DNA of 64,000 nucleotides from Pseudomonas farris (GCF_019145235.1 NZ_JAHSTV010000008.1:62001-126000); one strand, 5' to 3'; shown: positions 41,604 to 50,872, counted from the first letter of the stretch. Program-made: numbers and translations. Notes: generated by a model not told the origin, from the letters alone.

Positions 41604-44033
41604 ATGCCCCGTTCGCTAGACACCGTGTTGCGTCCTCGTTTGCTGGCGGTCGCCATTGCCCTTTGCGCCCCTTTGGCCAGCGCTCCACTGATTGCCGCCG
41701 AACAGGCGTCCAGCGTTCGCGCCTACAACCTGCCGGCTGCGCCATTGGCCAGCACCCTGAACCAGATCGCCAGCCAGGCCGGTTTGGCACTGTCGTTGAA
41801 TCCGTCGCTGGCAGCGGGCAAGACCTCGGCCCCGGTGAAGGGCCAGTTCGACGCCACCGGCGCCCTGCGGGAAGCCTTACGCGGCACCGGTCTGCAACTG
41901 GAACAGAGCAGCGCCGGCACCTATAGCCTGGTGGCCGTGCCTGAAGGTGTGATGGCCTTGCCCGAAACCGCCGTCATTGGCCTGGAAAATGCGGAAACTG
42001 CCTGGAGCCCGGTCGAAGGTTACGTTGCCACGCGCACCGCCGCTGGCACAAAGACCGACACCGCGCTGGTCGAAGCGCCGCGTTCGATTTCCGTCGCCAC
42101 CCGCCAGCAAATGGAAGATCGCGGTGTGCAAAACCTCGATGACGCCGTGCGCTACATGCCTGGCATCGTCGCCAGCAGCTATGGCAGCGACACCCGCGCC
42201 GACTGGTTGCTTGTGCGCGGTTTCGAACCGACGCAATTCCTCGATGGCCTGCCACTGCCAAAAGGCGTGTACGCCAACCCGAAACAGGAAACCTGGAACC
42301 TCGATCGCCTCGCCCTGCTGCGCGGCCCGGCCTCTTCGGTTTACGGCCAGACCCCGCCAGGCGGCCTGCTGGACATGGTCAGCCGCCGTCCCAGCGCCGA
42401 GTCGAGCAACGAAATCCAGGTGCAATATGGCAGCGACAATCATCGCCAGATTAACTTCGCCAGCACCGGCAAGATCGATGACGAAGGCCGGTTTCTTTAT
42501 GGTCTGAGCGGTGTATTGCGCGACAGCGGCACACAGGTCGATCACATCGACAACAAGCGCTACAACATCGCGCCGAGCCTGACCTGGAACATCGCCCCTG
42601 ACACCAAGTTCACGCTGCTGACGCAATTTACCCGCGACGACACAGGCATCACCAGCCAGTTCCTGCCAGTGCAAGGCACGAAGATCCATTCGCCGCTCGG
42701 CGATATCTCCCATCACAAAAACCTCGGTGACCCGGACTGGGAATACTACGACCGTACCTACTACGCGCTGGGCTACGCCTTTGAACATCGCTTGAACGAT
42801 GTCTGGCAGTTCAAGCAGAACCTGCGGTACACCAAAACGGACCTGTCCTTTCAGGCTCTTACCCCCGGCGCCTACCCGTTCACCCAAGTCGATGCCGAGG
42901 GCAACGTTGGCCGCTCGAGCACCAGTGTCGACGAGGACATCAGCCAGTTCGCCGTGGACAACAACTTCCAGGGCGACTTCGCGACCGGCGACATCCGTCA
43001 CACCCTGCTGATCGGCCTCGATCACCAGCGCACCAATACCAACTACACCTCGATCTTCGGTGACGGTCTGACCACTAACGTCAACAACCCGATCTATGGC
43101 CAGCCAATCGGTCGCCCGTCACGCTCGACGGCGTTCTATGACTATGACCAGAAGACCTACCAGACCGGCTTGTACGTCCAGGACCAAATGGCTCTCGACC
43201 AATGGCGTCTGACCCTCGGTGGTCGTGAGGACTGGATCCACACAGGCACCAAATTCTTCAACAAGGGTGATGCCACCAACACCGAACGGGACAAGAAATT
43301 CAGCGGTAACGCAGCGATCAGTTATGTGTTCGACTCGGGCTTCGTGCCCTACCTGTCCTACGCCGAGTCGTTCCAGCCGACCAGCAAAGCGACGGCATCG
43401 CCGACCGAGTCGTTCAAGCCGACTGAAGGCCAGCAATGGGAACTGGGCATCAAGTACCAACCGCCGGGCAGCAACACCCTGCTGACGGCTGCGGTCTATA
43501 ACCTGACCCAGAAAAACGTCTCCGTCACCACGACCAACTCGGACAACGTCTCGATTACCAGCCAGACCGGCGAAGTGAAGGTCAAAGGCCTGGAGCTGGA
43601 AGCCGTTTCCGACGTCACCGACAACCTGAAAGTCATCGCCGCCTACACCCTGGCCAAGTCCGAAGTGCAAAAGGGTGACTTCAAGGGCAATCGCCTGCAA
43701 CTGATGCCTAACCAGCAAGCGTCGCTGTGGGCCGATTACACCTGGCACAACGGTGTGCTGGATGGTTTCGGCATCGGTGCCGGCGCACGTTACACCGGCA
43801 ACACTTATGGCGACCAGGGCAACACCTGGCTGGGTAAGGCTGATGCCTACACGGTGTTCGATGCGGCGGTCCATTACGACTTGGGCCGTCTGGATAACAG
43901 TCTGAAAGGTGCATCACTGGCACTGAATGCCACCAACCTGTTCGACAAGGACTACATCTCCACTTGCGACAGCTTCTACTGCTACTACGGTGACCAACGC
44001 AGCGTCGTCGCCAGCGCTACGTACAAGTGGTAA
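41604..44033 (+). CDS. fiuA: TonB-dependent siderophore receptor with STN signalling domain
   Basis: 809 residues. Signal peptide (LLAVAIALCAPLASAPLIAA), an STN domain (about 40-100, AAPLASTLNQIASQAGLALS) for signalling to FiuR, a plug domain (PRSISVATRQQMEDRGVQNL, DGLPLPKGVYANPKQETWNL, LLRGPASSVYGQTPPGGLLD) and a 22-strand barrel ending in an aromatic residue (ATYKW). The siderophore is probably a hydroxamate such as ferrichrome, by analogy with P. aeruginosa FiuA; sequence alone cannot prove it. AGGAG lies seven bases before the ATG. The region before it carries no visible Fur box, which fits control by FiuI. Confidence 0.88.
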   Translation: MPRSLDTVLRPRLLAVAIALCAPLASAPLIAAEQASSVRAYNLPAAPLASTLNQIASQAGLALSLNPSLAAGKTSAPVKGQFDATGALREALRGTGLQLEQSSAGTYSLVAVPEGVMALPETAVIGLENAETAWSPVEGYVATRTAAGTKTDTALVEAPRSISVATRQQMEDRGVQNLDDAVRYMPGIVASSYGSDTRADWLLVRGFEPTQFLDGLPLPKGVYANPKQETWNLDRLALLRGPASSVYGQTPPGGLLDMVSRRPSAESSNEIQVQYGSDNHRQINFASTGKIDDEGRFLYGLSGVLRDSGTQVDHIDNKRYNIAPSLTWNIAPDTKFTLLTQFTRDDTGITSQFLPVQGTKIHSPLGDISHHKNLGDPDWEYYDRTYYALGYAFEHRLNDVWQFKQNLRYTKTDLSFQALTPGAYPFTQVDAEGNVGRSSTSVDEDISQFAVDNNFQGDFATGDIRHTLLIGLDHQRTNTNYTSIFGDGLTTNVNNPIYGQPIGRPSRSTAFYDYDQKTYQTGLYVQDQMALDQWRLTLGGREDWIHTGTKFFNKGDATNTERDKKFSGNAAISYVFDSGFVPYLSYAESFQPTSKATASPTESFKPTEGQQWELGIKYQPPGSNTLLTAAVYNLTQKNVSVTTTNSDNVSITSQTGEVKVKGLELEAVSDVTDNLKVIAAYTLAKSEVQKGDFKGNRLQLMPNQQASLWADYTWHNGVLDGFGIGAGARYTGNTYGDQGNTWLGKADAYTVFDAAVHYDLGRLDNSLKGASLALNATNLFDKDYISTCDSFYCYYGDQRSVVASATYKW

Positions 44034-44062
44034 TCGTCTGAACTGACACGCGCCACGACCAG

Positions 44063-44081
44063 GCCGTCCTTCGAGGACGGC
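44063..44081 (+). terminator. Hairpin after fiuA, partial terminator
   Basis: GCCGTCCT (44063-44070), TCG, AGGACGGC (44074-44081), then TTGGGTCTTTCT. The T run is imperfect, so it may only reduce read-through into the PepSY gene. Confidence 0.5.
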
Positions 44082-44105
44082 TTGGGTCTTTCTGAAGGCC
44101 ATGAA

Positions 44106-45236
44106 ATGAAAAGCAAAACCATCCGCCGCTGGTCATTCGTTCACACCTGGACCAGCCTGATCTGCACGGTCTTCCTGCTGATGCTGGCCCTCACCGGCCT
44201 ACCGTTGATCTTTCACCACGAGATCGACCATCTGCTGGGCGATGCCGCCGAGTTGAAATCGATGCCGGCCGATACCCCGCAGCTGAATTTGCAGCAGTTG
44301 GTGCAAGCGGCTGAAAAGCATCGTCCCGGCGAGGTCATGCAGTATTTCGGCTACGACGACGAAGACCCTAACGGCGTGATCGCCATCATGGCGCCCACCG
44401 CCGGCACCGAGCCGAACTCGTCCCACACCTTCATGCTCGACGCTCGCACCGGCGAAGCATTGGAAATGCCGTCGGCCAATGGCGGTCTGATGATGGTCAT
44501 GCTGCGCCTGCACGTGGACATGTTCGCTGGCCTGCCGGGCAAGTTGCTGCTGGCGTTCATGGGGATTCTGTTTGTGCTGGCGATTGTTTCCGGAACGGTG
44601 CTGTACCTGCCGTTCATGCGACGTTTGAAGTTCGCGACCGTGCGCCACGACAAATCCACCCGCCTGCGCTGGCTCGACCTGCATAACCTGATCAGCGTGG
44701 TGACGCTGACCTGGGCGCTGGTGGTCGGCGTGACCGGCGTGATCAGTGCCTGCGCCGACTTGCTGATCGCCGCGTGGCGCAACGACAGCCTGAGCGCGAT
44801 GATCGCGCCTTACCGCGATGCGCCACCGCTGACTCAATTGGCGCCTGCGACCCGCCTGCTCGACATCGCCAAAGACGTCGCGCCGGGCATGCAGCCCGAT
44901 TTCATCGCCTTCCCCGGTACGCGGTTTTCCAGCGAACACCATTACGCCGTGTTCATGAAAGGCAGCACCCAACTGACTTCGCACCTGCTGACGCCGGTGT
45001 TGATCGACGCCAGCACCCTGCAAGTCACGGCAGTGGCCGAACGGCCGTGGTACATGGACGCCATGGGCATGTCGCAGCCGCTGCACTTTGGTGATTACGG
45101 CGGCATGCCAATGAAAATCCTCTGGGCGAGCCTCGATGTGTTGACCATCATCGTGCTCGGCAGCGGGGTTTATTTGTGGGTGGTGCGGCGCAAGGTCGCG
45201 AAACCTGTACTCGAAAACGCGGAGTGCCCGACATGA
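44106..45236 (+). CDS. PepSY-associated membrane protein, probable iron-uptake reductase component
   Basis: About 376 residues with four main transmembrane helices: FVHTWTSLICTVFLLMLALT, LLAFMGILFVLAIVSGTVLY, LISVVTLTWALVVGVTGVIS and a last one near ILWASLDVLTIIVLGSGVYL. Conserved His residues (HTW, HVDMFAG, DLHN) and two PepSY-like loops facing the periplasm are present. This family often follows siderophore receptors and may reduce ferric siderophores. It starts 72 bases after fiuA; the ATG at 44106 has GAAGG seven bases upstream. It overlaps the next gene by four bases. Confidence 0.82.
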   Translation: MKSKTIRRWSFVHTWTSLICTVFLLMLALTGLPLIFHHEIDHLLGDAAELKSMPADTPQLNLQQLVQAAEKHRPGEVMQYFGYDDEDPNGVIAIMAPTAGTEPNSSHTFMLDARTGEALEMPSANGGLMMVMLRLHVDMFAGLPGKLLLAFMGILFVLAIVSGTVLYLPFMRRLKFATVRHDKSTRLRWLDLHNLISVVTLTWALVVGVTGVISACADLLIAAWRNDSLSAMIAPYRDAPPLTQLAPATRLLDIAKDVAPGMQPDFIAFPGTRFSSEHHYAVFMKGSTQLTSHLLTPVLIDASTLQVTAVAERPWYMDAMGMSQPLHFGDYGGMPMKILWASLDVLTIIVLGSGVYLWVVRRKVAKPVLENAECPT

Positions 45237-45412
45237 GACCGAGACAGTCGAATTTCTGGAAGGTCTTCGCCACGCCCACTGTCATTGCCCTGCTCAGCGC
45301 CGCGGGGCTGTTTGCCGCGTTGCTGGGCGATGGCGTGTGGGATGCATTGAGTTGGCTCGGGCTGGGGATCCCCGCCGTCCTCGCCCTGCGCGGGCTCTTG
45401 CAACGCCACTGA
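45233..45412 (+). CDS. Small membrane protein linked to the PepSY gene
   Basis: 59 residues, MRPRQSNFWKVFATPTVIAL then LSAAGLFAALLGDGVWDALS and a second hydrophobic stretch. Two membrane helices are likely. It overlaps the PepSY gene stop (ATGA) and so is translationally coupled to it. Similar short proteins follow PepSY genes in other proteobacteria, but no function is known. Confidence 0.75.
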   Translation: MRPRQSNFWKVFATPTVIALLSAAGLFAALLGDGVWDALSWLGLGIPAVLALRGLLQRH

Positions 45413-45430
45413 ATGGCACAAAACCAAAAA

Positions 45431-45520
45431 TGTGGGAGCGGGCTTGCTCGCGAAAGCGGTGTATCAGTCAGCATTTATGTTGCCTGACACTCCGCTTTCG
45501 CGAGCAAGCCCGCTCCCACA
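45431..45520. repeat. REPIN upstream of the GST gene
   Basis: TGTGGGAGCGGGCTTGCTCG facing CGAGCAAGCCCGCTCCCACA, about 42 bases apart, in the outward arrangement. Confidence 0.85.
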
Positions 45521-45610
45521 CTTCGTTCCGTGCTCATCCGTGAGCTCACGCTTGAGCTCAAGCATTAAAGCGCTATGCTGCCGACACTGCCCATGATCGA
45601 GATCGTTGCC

Positions 45611-46240
45611 ATGTCCGCCCCCAGCATGACCTTGTTCCACAACCCTGCGTCGCCCTTCGTTCGCAAAGTCATGGTGCTGCTGCACGAAACCGGTCAAACG
45701 AACCGCGTGGCGCTGCAAGCCAGTCAGCTCACGCCGGTCAGCCCGGATCCGGCCCTCAACGAAGACAACCCGCTAGGCAAAATTCCAGCCCTGCGTCTGG
45801 CCGACGGCAATGTGTTGTACGACAGCCGGGTGATCCTCGACTATCTCGATCATCAGCATGTCGGCAATCCGCTGATCCCTCGCGACGGCTCGGCGCGCTG
45901 GCGGCGCCTGACCCTGGCCTCCCTGGCCGACGGGATCATGGATGCCGCAGTGATGATTCGCTATGAAGTGGCCCTGCGCGTCCCGGAAAAGCACTGGGAC
46001 GAATGGCTCGACGGACAGCGCGACAAAATTCGTCGCGCCCTGGCGCTGCTGGAAGCCGACGCGATTGCCGAGCTGACCAGCCATTTCGATGTCGCGGCGA
46101 TCAGTGTGGCCTGTGCCTTGGGTTATCTGGATCTGCGCCATCCGGATCTGGAATGGCGCAAAGAGAACCCGAAGCTGGCGGACTGGTATTTTGAAGTGAG
46201 CCAGCGGCCTTCGATGATTGCGACGATGCCCAAGGTTTAG
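45611..46240 (+). CDS. Glutathione S-transferase family protein
   Basis: About 209 residues. Thioredoxin-like N-domain: MTLFHNPASPFVRKVMVLLH with Ser as likely thiol-contact residue, GKIPAL with the cis-Pro and YDSRVILDYLDHQH with the Glu/Asp-Ser pair altered to DSR. The helical C-domain follows (DVAAISVACALGYLDLRHPD). A conjugation or peroxidase activity is possible; the substrate is unknown. ATG at 45611 gives the conserved start; ATG at 45593 or 45575 would add an unmatched N-terminus. Confidence 0.85.
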   Translation: MSAPSMTLFHNPASPFVRKVMVLLHETGQTNRVALQASQLTPVSPDPALNEDNPLGKIPALRLADGNVLYDSRVILDYLDHQHVGNPLIPRDGSARWRRLTLASLADGIMDAAVMIRYEVALRVPEKHWDEWLDGQRDKIRRALALLEADAIAELTSHFDVAAISVACALGYLDLRHPDLEWRKENPKLADWYFEVSQRPSMIATMPKV

Positions 46241-46263
46241 ATATTCGCTGGCTGTACCGGCCT

Positions 46264-46357
46264 CTTCGCGAGCAAGCCCGCTCCCACAGTTAATCGGCGA
46301 TGGGCACCTTTTTGGTGTTCACAGGAGATCGAGTGTGGGAGCGGGCTTGCTCGCGAA
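46264..46357. repeat. REPIN between the GST gene and creD
   Basis: TTCGCGAGCAAGCCCGCTCC and an inverted GAGCGGGCTTGCTCGCGAAT, about 45 bases apart, between convergent genes. Confidence 0.85.
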
Positions 46358-46450
46358 TGCACCACACCGGATCCAACGGAAACAACCCCGCAATCCGCGT
46401 CGCCAGCACCTCTCCCACCTGCTGATCCTCGCGCAACCCCAACGACCGGC

Positions 46451-47827
46451 TCATTCCACGGCTCCAATATCAAACGCCAGCGGCTTGGCGGTTTTCTGCC
46501 CGATCCCGATCCCGTACCAGTCCAGCTTGCGGGTCAGTACCATGAACACGCCCAGCAGCCCGAACAACAGCAGCGAGCCCATCAACAGCGCGTAATCCTC
46601 GGCACTCAGCAAGCCGTAAAGCAAGCCATACAACGCCGCCAGCCCTGCCGAAAAACTCAAGCCGTGACGCACGCTGCGCAGCACATGGCAGACATAGAAA
46701 CCGATCAACAACACACAGCCACTCGCCGACAGCAGATATGCCAAGGCAAAGCCAATGTGCTCGGACAGCGACAACAGCAACAGGTAGAAGAACGCCAGCG
46801 CCACGCCGACCAGCGCGTATTGCACCGGGTGTACCGCCAGGCTTTTCAGCACTTCGAAAAGGAAGAAACCCGCGAAGGTCAGCACGATGAACAGCAGCGC
46901 GTATTTGATTGCCCGGTCACTTTTCAGGTACTGGTCCACCGGGTCGATGAAACTCACGCCGAAGCTGCGACCGCTGAACGCCTCGCACTCGCCGCCAGAT
47001 ACGCAACTGTTCAAGGCCTCTTGCAGGTTGGTGGAGAAAAACGAGGTTTGCCAATTGGCAGTGAAACCCTGATCGGTGATTTCACGCTGGGCCGGCAGGT
47101 AGTTGCCGATGAAGCTGGGGTGAGGCCAATTGGCGGCCAGTGAAACCTTGCTGGTCTTGCCCACCGGGAGAATCTGCAACTGGCCGGTGCCTTGCAGGCG
47201 CAAGTCGAAACCGAAGGCCAGTTCCGTAGCCTGTTGGGTGTCCAGCGCTGGCAGCGTCACGTGCACACCCTCGCCCAACCAGCCGACTTGGCTACCCGGT
47301 ACAAAGTCCAGGCTCTGGCCATTGAGTTCGAGTTTCAGGGCATTCTCGATGCCGCGAATGTCGCTGATGCCAACGGCCAGGAACGGCTGGTCGAAGCGGT
47401 AATCGGCGAAGTCCTCCTTGATGCCCAGTTGTGCCGGGACCGAGAAGTGCCCGCTGATGCGGTTATTGGCGTGGAACAGCCGCGCCTCGTAGATACCCCG
47501 GGCGCGCAGTTCGGTCTGGACCTGGCCGTCCAGTTCGAAGCGCTCCGGCAGGAAGTACAAGCGCCCGCGTTCCTCGCCGACGTCCTGATAACGCTGGTTG
47601 GTTTTTTCGTTGGTTTTCCAGGTGCGTACCATTTTTCGATAGGGCACCACCATCAGCGGGCCGCTCAGTTGCTGGCTGTAGCTGGAACTGCGAGCGATGT
47701 CTTCGAGCACACCGTCGCGCAGTTGTTGCCGCTCCTGGATCACGCCATTGATCATCAGCAGCGGGATCAGCAGCAACAGAATCAAAAGGGCAATCGCCCC
47801 GAGTTTTAGGGTCAGGCTACGGTTCAT
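46451..47827 (-). CDS. creD: CreD inner membrane protein
   Basis: 458 residues. One N-terminal membrane helix (LGAIALLILLLLIPLLMING), a large periplasmic domain and about six C-terminal helices (ALLFIVLTFAGFFLFEVLKS onward). Family signatures are LSGPLMVVPY, SFFSTNLQEALNSC and VHPVQYALVGVALAFFYLLL. CreD is the most strongly induced CreBC target and influences envelope integrity and beta-lactam response in P. aeruginosa; its biochemical role is unknown. The start follows GGGAGAG but that site lies in a leader hairpin. It is 109 bases downstream of creC. Confidence 0.93.
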   Translation of the reverse strand: MNRSLTLKLGAIALLILLLLIPLLMINGVIQERQQLRDGVLEDIARSSSYSQQLSGPLMVVPYRKMVRTWKTNEKTNQRYQDVGEERGRLYFLPERFELDGQVQTELRARGIYEARLFHANNRISGHFSVPAQLGIKEDFADYRFDQPFLAVGISDIRGIENALKLELNGQSLDFVPGSQVGWLGEGVHVTLPALDTQQATELAFGFDLRLQGTGQLQILPVGKTSKVSLAANWPHPSFIGNYLPAQREITDQGFTANWQTSFFSTNLQEALNSCVSGGECEAFSGRSFGVSFIDPVDQYLKSDRAIKYALLFIVLTFAGFFLFEVLKSLAVHPVQYALVGVALAFFYLLLLSLSEHIGFALAYLLSASGCVLLIGFYVCHVLRSVRHGLSFSAGLAALYGLLYGLLSAEDYALLMGSLLLFGLLGVFMVLTRKLDWYGIGIGQKTAKPLAFDIGAVE

Positions 47828-47829
47828 GG

Positions 47830-47857
47830 GACTCTCCCTGTTTGGATGGGGAGAGTC
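47830..47857 (-). promoter_or_regulatory. Leader hairpin that would cover the creD ribosome binding site
   Basis: On the minus strand GACTCTCCC (47857-47849), ten bases, then GGGAGAGTC (47838-47830): a perfect nine-pair stem whose 3' arm is the creD Shine-Dalgarno sequence, two bases before the ATG. Folded, it would block ribosome entry. Confidence 0.65.
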
Positions 47858-47891
47858 TGGAGTCGGTGTGTGGGAGATTTATGGGGGGAAT

Positions 47892-47907
47892 GTGGAGAGT
47901 ATGTGGA
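47892..47907 (-). promoter_or_regulatory. Cre-tag-like direct repeat upstream of creD
   Basis: On the minus strand TCCAC-ATACTC-TCCAC has the layout of the CreB box TTCAC-N6-TTCAC, with one change in each half and the right 11-base period. It is about 65-80 bases before the creD start. Confidence 0.55.
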
Positions 47908-47936
47908 GACTGGGGTGGCCCCATCGCGACTCGGTC

Positions 47937-49355
47937 CTAAGGCAGGCGCAACGTGACCTCTACACCGCCGTCGACATTACCGATACTCATCGCACCGCCA
48001 TGCAGCTTGACCACCTCTTCAACGAAGTTAAGCCCCAACCCCGTACTTTTACGCCCACTGTCCGGACGCGGCAGTGAGTAGAAGCGCTCGCTCAAGCGCG
48101 GCAATGCATAGTCGGGAATCGCCTCGGCCTGGTTGAATAGCCTGAACTCAATCTGCTCACCGACTCGTTCGGCGCACAAGCGCAGCACGCCTCGAGCCGG
48201 GGTGAAATCCAACGCATTCTCCAGCAGATTGCCCAGCGCCTGACGCAACAGAAACGGTTCGCCGAGCAGGTTCAGATCCGCTGCAATGTGCAGTTCCACA
48301 CGCAACTGCTTGCCTTCGATTCGCGCAGCCTGCGCGCTCAACAGCTCATCGACCAAATCCGCCAACGGCACGGCCACCCGCTCTTCCAGCCCTTGGCGCT
48401 GTTCCACCTGCGCGAGGTTCAACAGTCGTTCGATCAACTGCTGCATGCGTGCACTTTCGCTGTCGATGTTGCTGACGAATCGTTGCTGCTGAGCCAGCGG
48501 CATCTCGCCTTGCAGTAACTCCGCCGCGCCACGAATCGCCGCCAGCGGGCTTTTCAATTCATGGGTCAGGGTGTGCACATAACGCTCGACGTAGGCTTTG
48601 CCTTCGAGCTGGGTGCGCATCTGCTCCACCGCCGTGGCCAGTTGCTCCAGCTCGCCGCCACGATAATGCGGCACCTCGACCCGACGACCTTCGCTGACTG
48701 CCTGGGCATACGCCGTCAACCGCCGCAGTGCAGCGCTCAGCCACCAGGACAACAGCGCTCCGAACAGCAAACCGAGGCCAATCAGCCCGGCGCCATAAAT
48801 CAGCAATCGCCGCTCGGTGCGATCAACGTAAGGTTGCAGCGAGCTGTTGGGCTTGGCCACCGTCACCACACCGATGATCTGGCCGTTGTCGCGAATCGGT
48901 GCCCCGACGTGCATCACCGACGAGTTCGAATCATCCGGGCTGCTGCGCGTCGAACGAGCGCCGTACTCGCCGCGCAAGGTCAGGTAGACATCGTTCCAGC
49001 GCGAATAGTCCTGGCCCACCGCGACGCCGCTTGAATCCAGCACCACGATGCCCTTGGCATCGGTGACGTAAATCCGGTGGTTGACCTGATTCTTCGGCAG
49101 GCCCCAGATATTCGCCTTCGGTTGCCGTTCCCCGTACGCCTTGAGCAACTCGGGCCAGCGGTTCTGGCTGAGGGTGCCGGCCTTGAAGTCGTCCCGCAGG
49201 ATCTCGGCCATCAGGTTGGCGGTGTCCACCAGGGTTTCTTCGGTGGACTGGCGCACGCCGGGGCGGATTTCTTCCATCACGGTGTTGAGCACGAAATAGC
49301 CGGTCAGGCCGATGAACAGCACGTAGACCAGAAAAATCCGGATCCCCAATGGCAT
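47937..49355 (-). CDS. creC: Sensor histidine kinase CreC
   Basis: 472 residues. Two membrane helices (IFLVYVLFIGLTGYFVLNTV and LLIYGAGLIGLGLLFGALLS) flank a periplasmic sensor, then HAMP, dimerisation domain with phospho-His in LTHELKSPLAAIRGAAELLQ and an ATPase domain (QALGNLLENALDFTPARG, GLGLNFVEEVVKLHGG). It phosphorylates CreB in response to cell-wall or metabolic stress. The ATG overlaps the creB stop by one base (TGATG), so the pair is coupled. Confidence 0.94.
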   Translation of the reverse strand: MPLGIRIFLVYVLFIGLTGYFVLNTVMEEIRPGVRQSTEETLVDTANLMAEILRDDFKAGTLSQNRWPELLKAYGERQPKANIWGLPKNQVNHRIYVTDAKGIVVLDSSGVAVGQDYSRWNDVYLTLRGEYGARSTRSSPDDSNSSVMHVGAPIRDNGQIIGVVTVAKPNSSLQPYVDRTERRLLIYGAGLIGLGLLFGALLSWWLSAALRRLTAYAQAVSEGRRVEVPHYRGGELEQLATAVEQMRTQLEGKAYVERYVHTLTHELKSPLAAIRGAAELLQGEMPLAQQQRFVSNIDSESARMQQLIERLLNLAQVEQRQGLEERVAVPLADLVDELLSAQAARIEGKQLRVELHIAADLNLLGEPFLLRQALGNLLENALDFTPARGVLRLCAERVGEQIEFRLFNQAEAIPDYALPRLSERFYSLPRPDSGRKSTGLGLNFVEEVVKLHGGAMSIGNVDGGVEVTLRLP

Positions 49356-50035
49356 CAGCTGTGCCCCGGGCTATAGCTGTAACCGAGGCCGCGGTGGGTC
49401 TGGATCGGCTCGGCATCGGCTTTCACCTGGCGCAATTTGGCGCGCACACTCTTGATGTGGCTGTCGATGCTGCGCTCGTAACCGGCATCGGCGGCCACGC
49501 CCAGCGCATCGAGCAATTGCTCGCGGCTGAAGACTCGCTCAGGTTGCTCCAGCAGGCATTGCAGCAAACGAAACTCGTGGCGAGTGAGGCTCAAGGGCTG
49601 ATTGCGATAGCTGATCTGCACCCGTTCGCTGTCGATGCGAAACAGCGCTGACGCCGCCTCCGCCACTGGTCGTGGCGCCATGCGCTTGAGAATCGCCCGG
49701 ACCCGCGCCGCCACTTCCCGAGGGCTGAACGGTTTGACCACGTAATCGTCAGCACCGATCTCCAGACCGACCACGCGGTCGATCTCTGCATCACGGGCGC
49801 TGAGGAAAATCACCGGCACTTCGCTGAAACGCCGCAATTGCTTACAGGTCTCGAAGCCGCTGATGTCCGGCAGGCCGATGTCGAGAATGATCAGGTCGGC
49901 CGGCGTGGCGCGCTGATGCTCAAGCGCCGCCGCGCCAAGGCTCAACCAGGTGGTGGTAAAGCCCTCGCCCTGCAAGGCGAAAATCAGGGTGTCGGCAATC
50001 GCTGCTTCGTCTTCGACAATCAGGATATGAGGCAT
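49355..50035 (-). CDS. creB: Response regulator CreB
   Basis: 226 residues. Receiver domain with HILIVEDEAAIADTL, phosphoacceptor Asp in LIILDIGLPDISGFET and Lys in DDYVVKPFSPREV; C-terminal OmpR-type winged helix with LSLTRHEFRLLQCLLEQPER and RSIDSHIKSVRAKL. It activates creD and, in P. aeruginosa, affects resistance and biofilm genes. First gene of creB-creC-creD. Confidence 0.94.
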   Translation of the reverse strand: MPHILIVEDEAAIADTLIFALQGEGFTTTWLSLGAAALEHQRATPADLIILDIGLPDISGFETCKQLRRFSEVPVIFLSARDAEIDRVVGLEIGADDYVVKPFSPREVAARVRAILKRMAPRPVAEAASALFRIDSERVQISYRNQPLSLTRHEFRLLQCLLEQPERVFSREQLLDALGVAADAGYERSIDSHIKSVRAKLRQVKADAEPIQTHRGLGYSYSPGHS

Positions 50036-50094
50036 GGCGTCCGAGCCCGCTAGTTAAGTGGGCGAACGGTGCCCCAAGGCTGATTCGCCGTCAA

Positions 50095-50601
50095 TCAGCA
50101 GTCGGGTTTGTCTGCCGTGAAACGCCGTGCCGGGTTCACTGCCGCACCGAATTCACGCAGTGCTTTGGCGCCGATCAGCAACGGGTAATTGAAGCTGCTG
50201 CGGTCGGTGAGGTTGACCTCGACGGTGCGCTTGACGTTGCCCAGGCACAGTTCCAGATCAACCACTGGCCGTTTGGTGGGTTCGATCGCTTCCTTGTCAT
50301 CGTCGTCTTCTTCGGAGCGGGTCTTGATCTTGCTGATCCGCGCGACCTTGTGTTCGTAGACCTTGTTGCTGGCGCCTTTGGTGGCGAGGCGGAAACGCAC
50401 CCACTCGTCGCCGTCGCGGGTGAAGGTTTCGATGTCTTTGGCCGACAGCGACGCGGTCAGGGCGCCGGTGTCCATTTTGGCCTTGAGGACTTCGCCGCCG
50501 ATTTCCGGCAGCGCGATGTATTCGTAACGCCCGTACAGAGTCGGCTCAGCGGCCAGGACTGGAAGGGCCACGAGGGAAAGCAGTGCAAGGAGAGATTTCA
50601 C
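50095..50601 (-). CDS. Retropepsin-like ATP-dependent zinc protease family protein (RimB/DUF785 type)
   Basis: About 168 residues. Signal peptide KSLLALLSLVALPVLAAEPT; mature part has IALPEIGGEVLKAKMDTGAL, the aspartic-protease-like D-T-G motif, and SFNYPLLIGAKALREFGAAV with the LIG..L block. Families with this domain are often called zinc proteases but look like retropepsins; some act with RimK, but the signal peptide here argues for a periplasmic role. The start is GTG at 50601 with GGAAG eight bases upstream. Confidence 0.8.
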   Translation of the reverse strand: MKSLLALLSLVALPVLAAEPTLYGRYEYIALPEIGGEVLKAKMDTGALTASLSAKDIETFTRDGDEWVRFRLATKGASNKVYEHKVARISKIKTRSEEDDDDKEAIEPTKRPVVDLELCLGNVKRTVEVNLTDRSSFNYPLLIGAKALREFGAAVNPARRFTADKPDC

Positions 50602-50654
50602 GTAGGGGGCTTCCTTGAAGAGTGGGCAGCGGAATTTTAGACCGTTATCGAATA

Positions 50655-50760
50655 GATCGTTCCCACGCTCTGCGTGGGAGTGCAGCCCGGGACGCTCCGC
50701 GTCCCAAAGCGGACGCAGAGCGTCCATTGAGGCATTCCCACGCAGAGCGTGGGAACGATC
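50655..50760. repeat. Third-type palindromic repeat
   Basis: GATCGTTCCCACGCTCTGCG then TGGGAGTGCAG, a middle GGACGCTCCGCGTCC unit, and an inverted GCAGAGCGTGGGAACGATC. Same core as at the end of the window (63889-63920). Confidence 0.8.
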
Positions 50761-50872
50761 GCTATGTCAGTCCAGCATACCGCCACAAACGTGAAACATT
50801 CGTCACCACCCATTTGGCCTGTCGCCTGAAGCTGCTTATCATGGCGCGCCCAAACGCTTTCAAGAGTTACTT

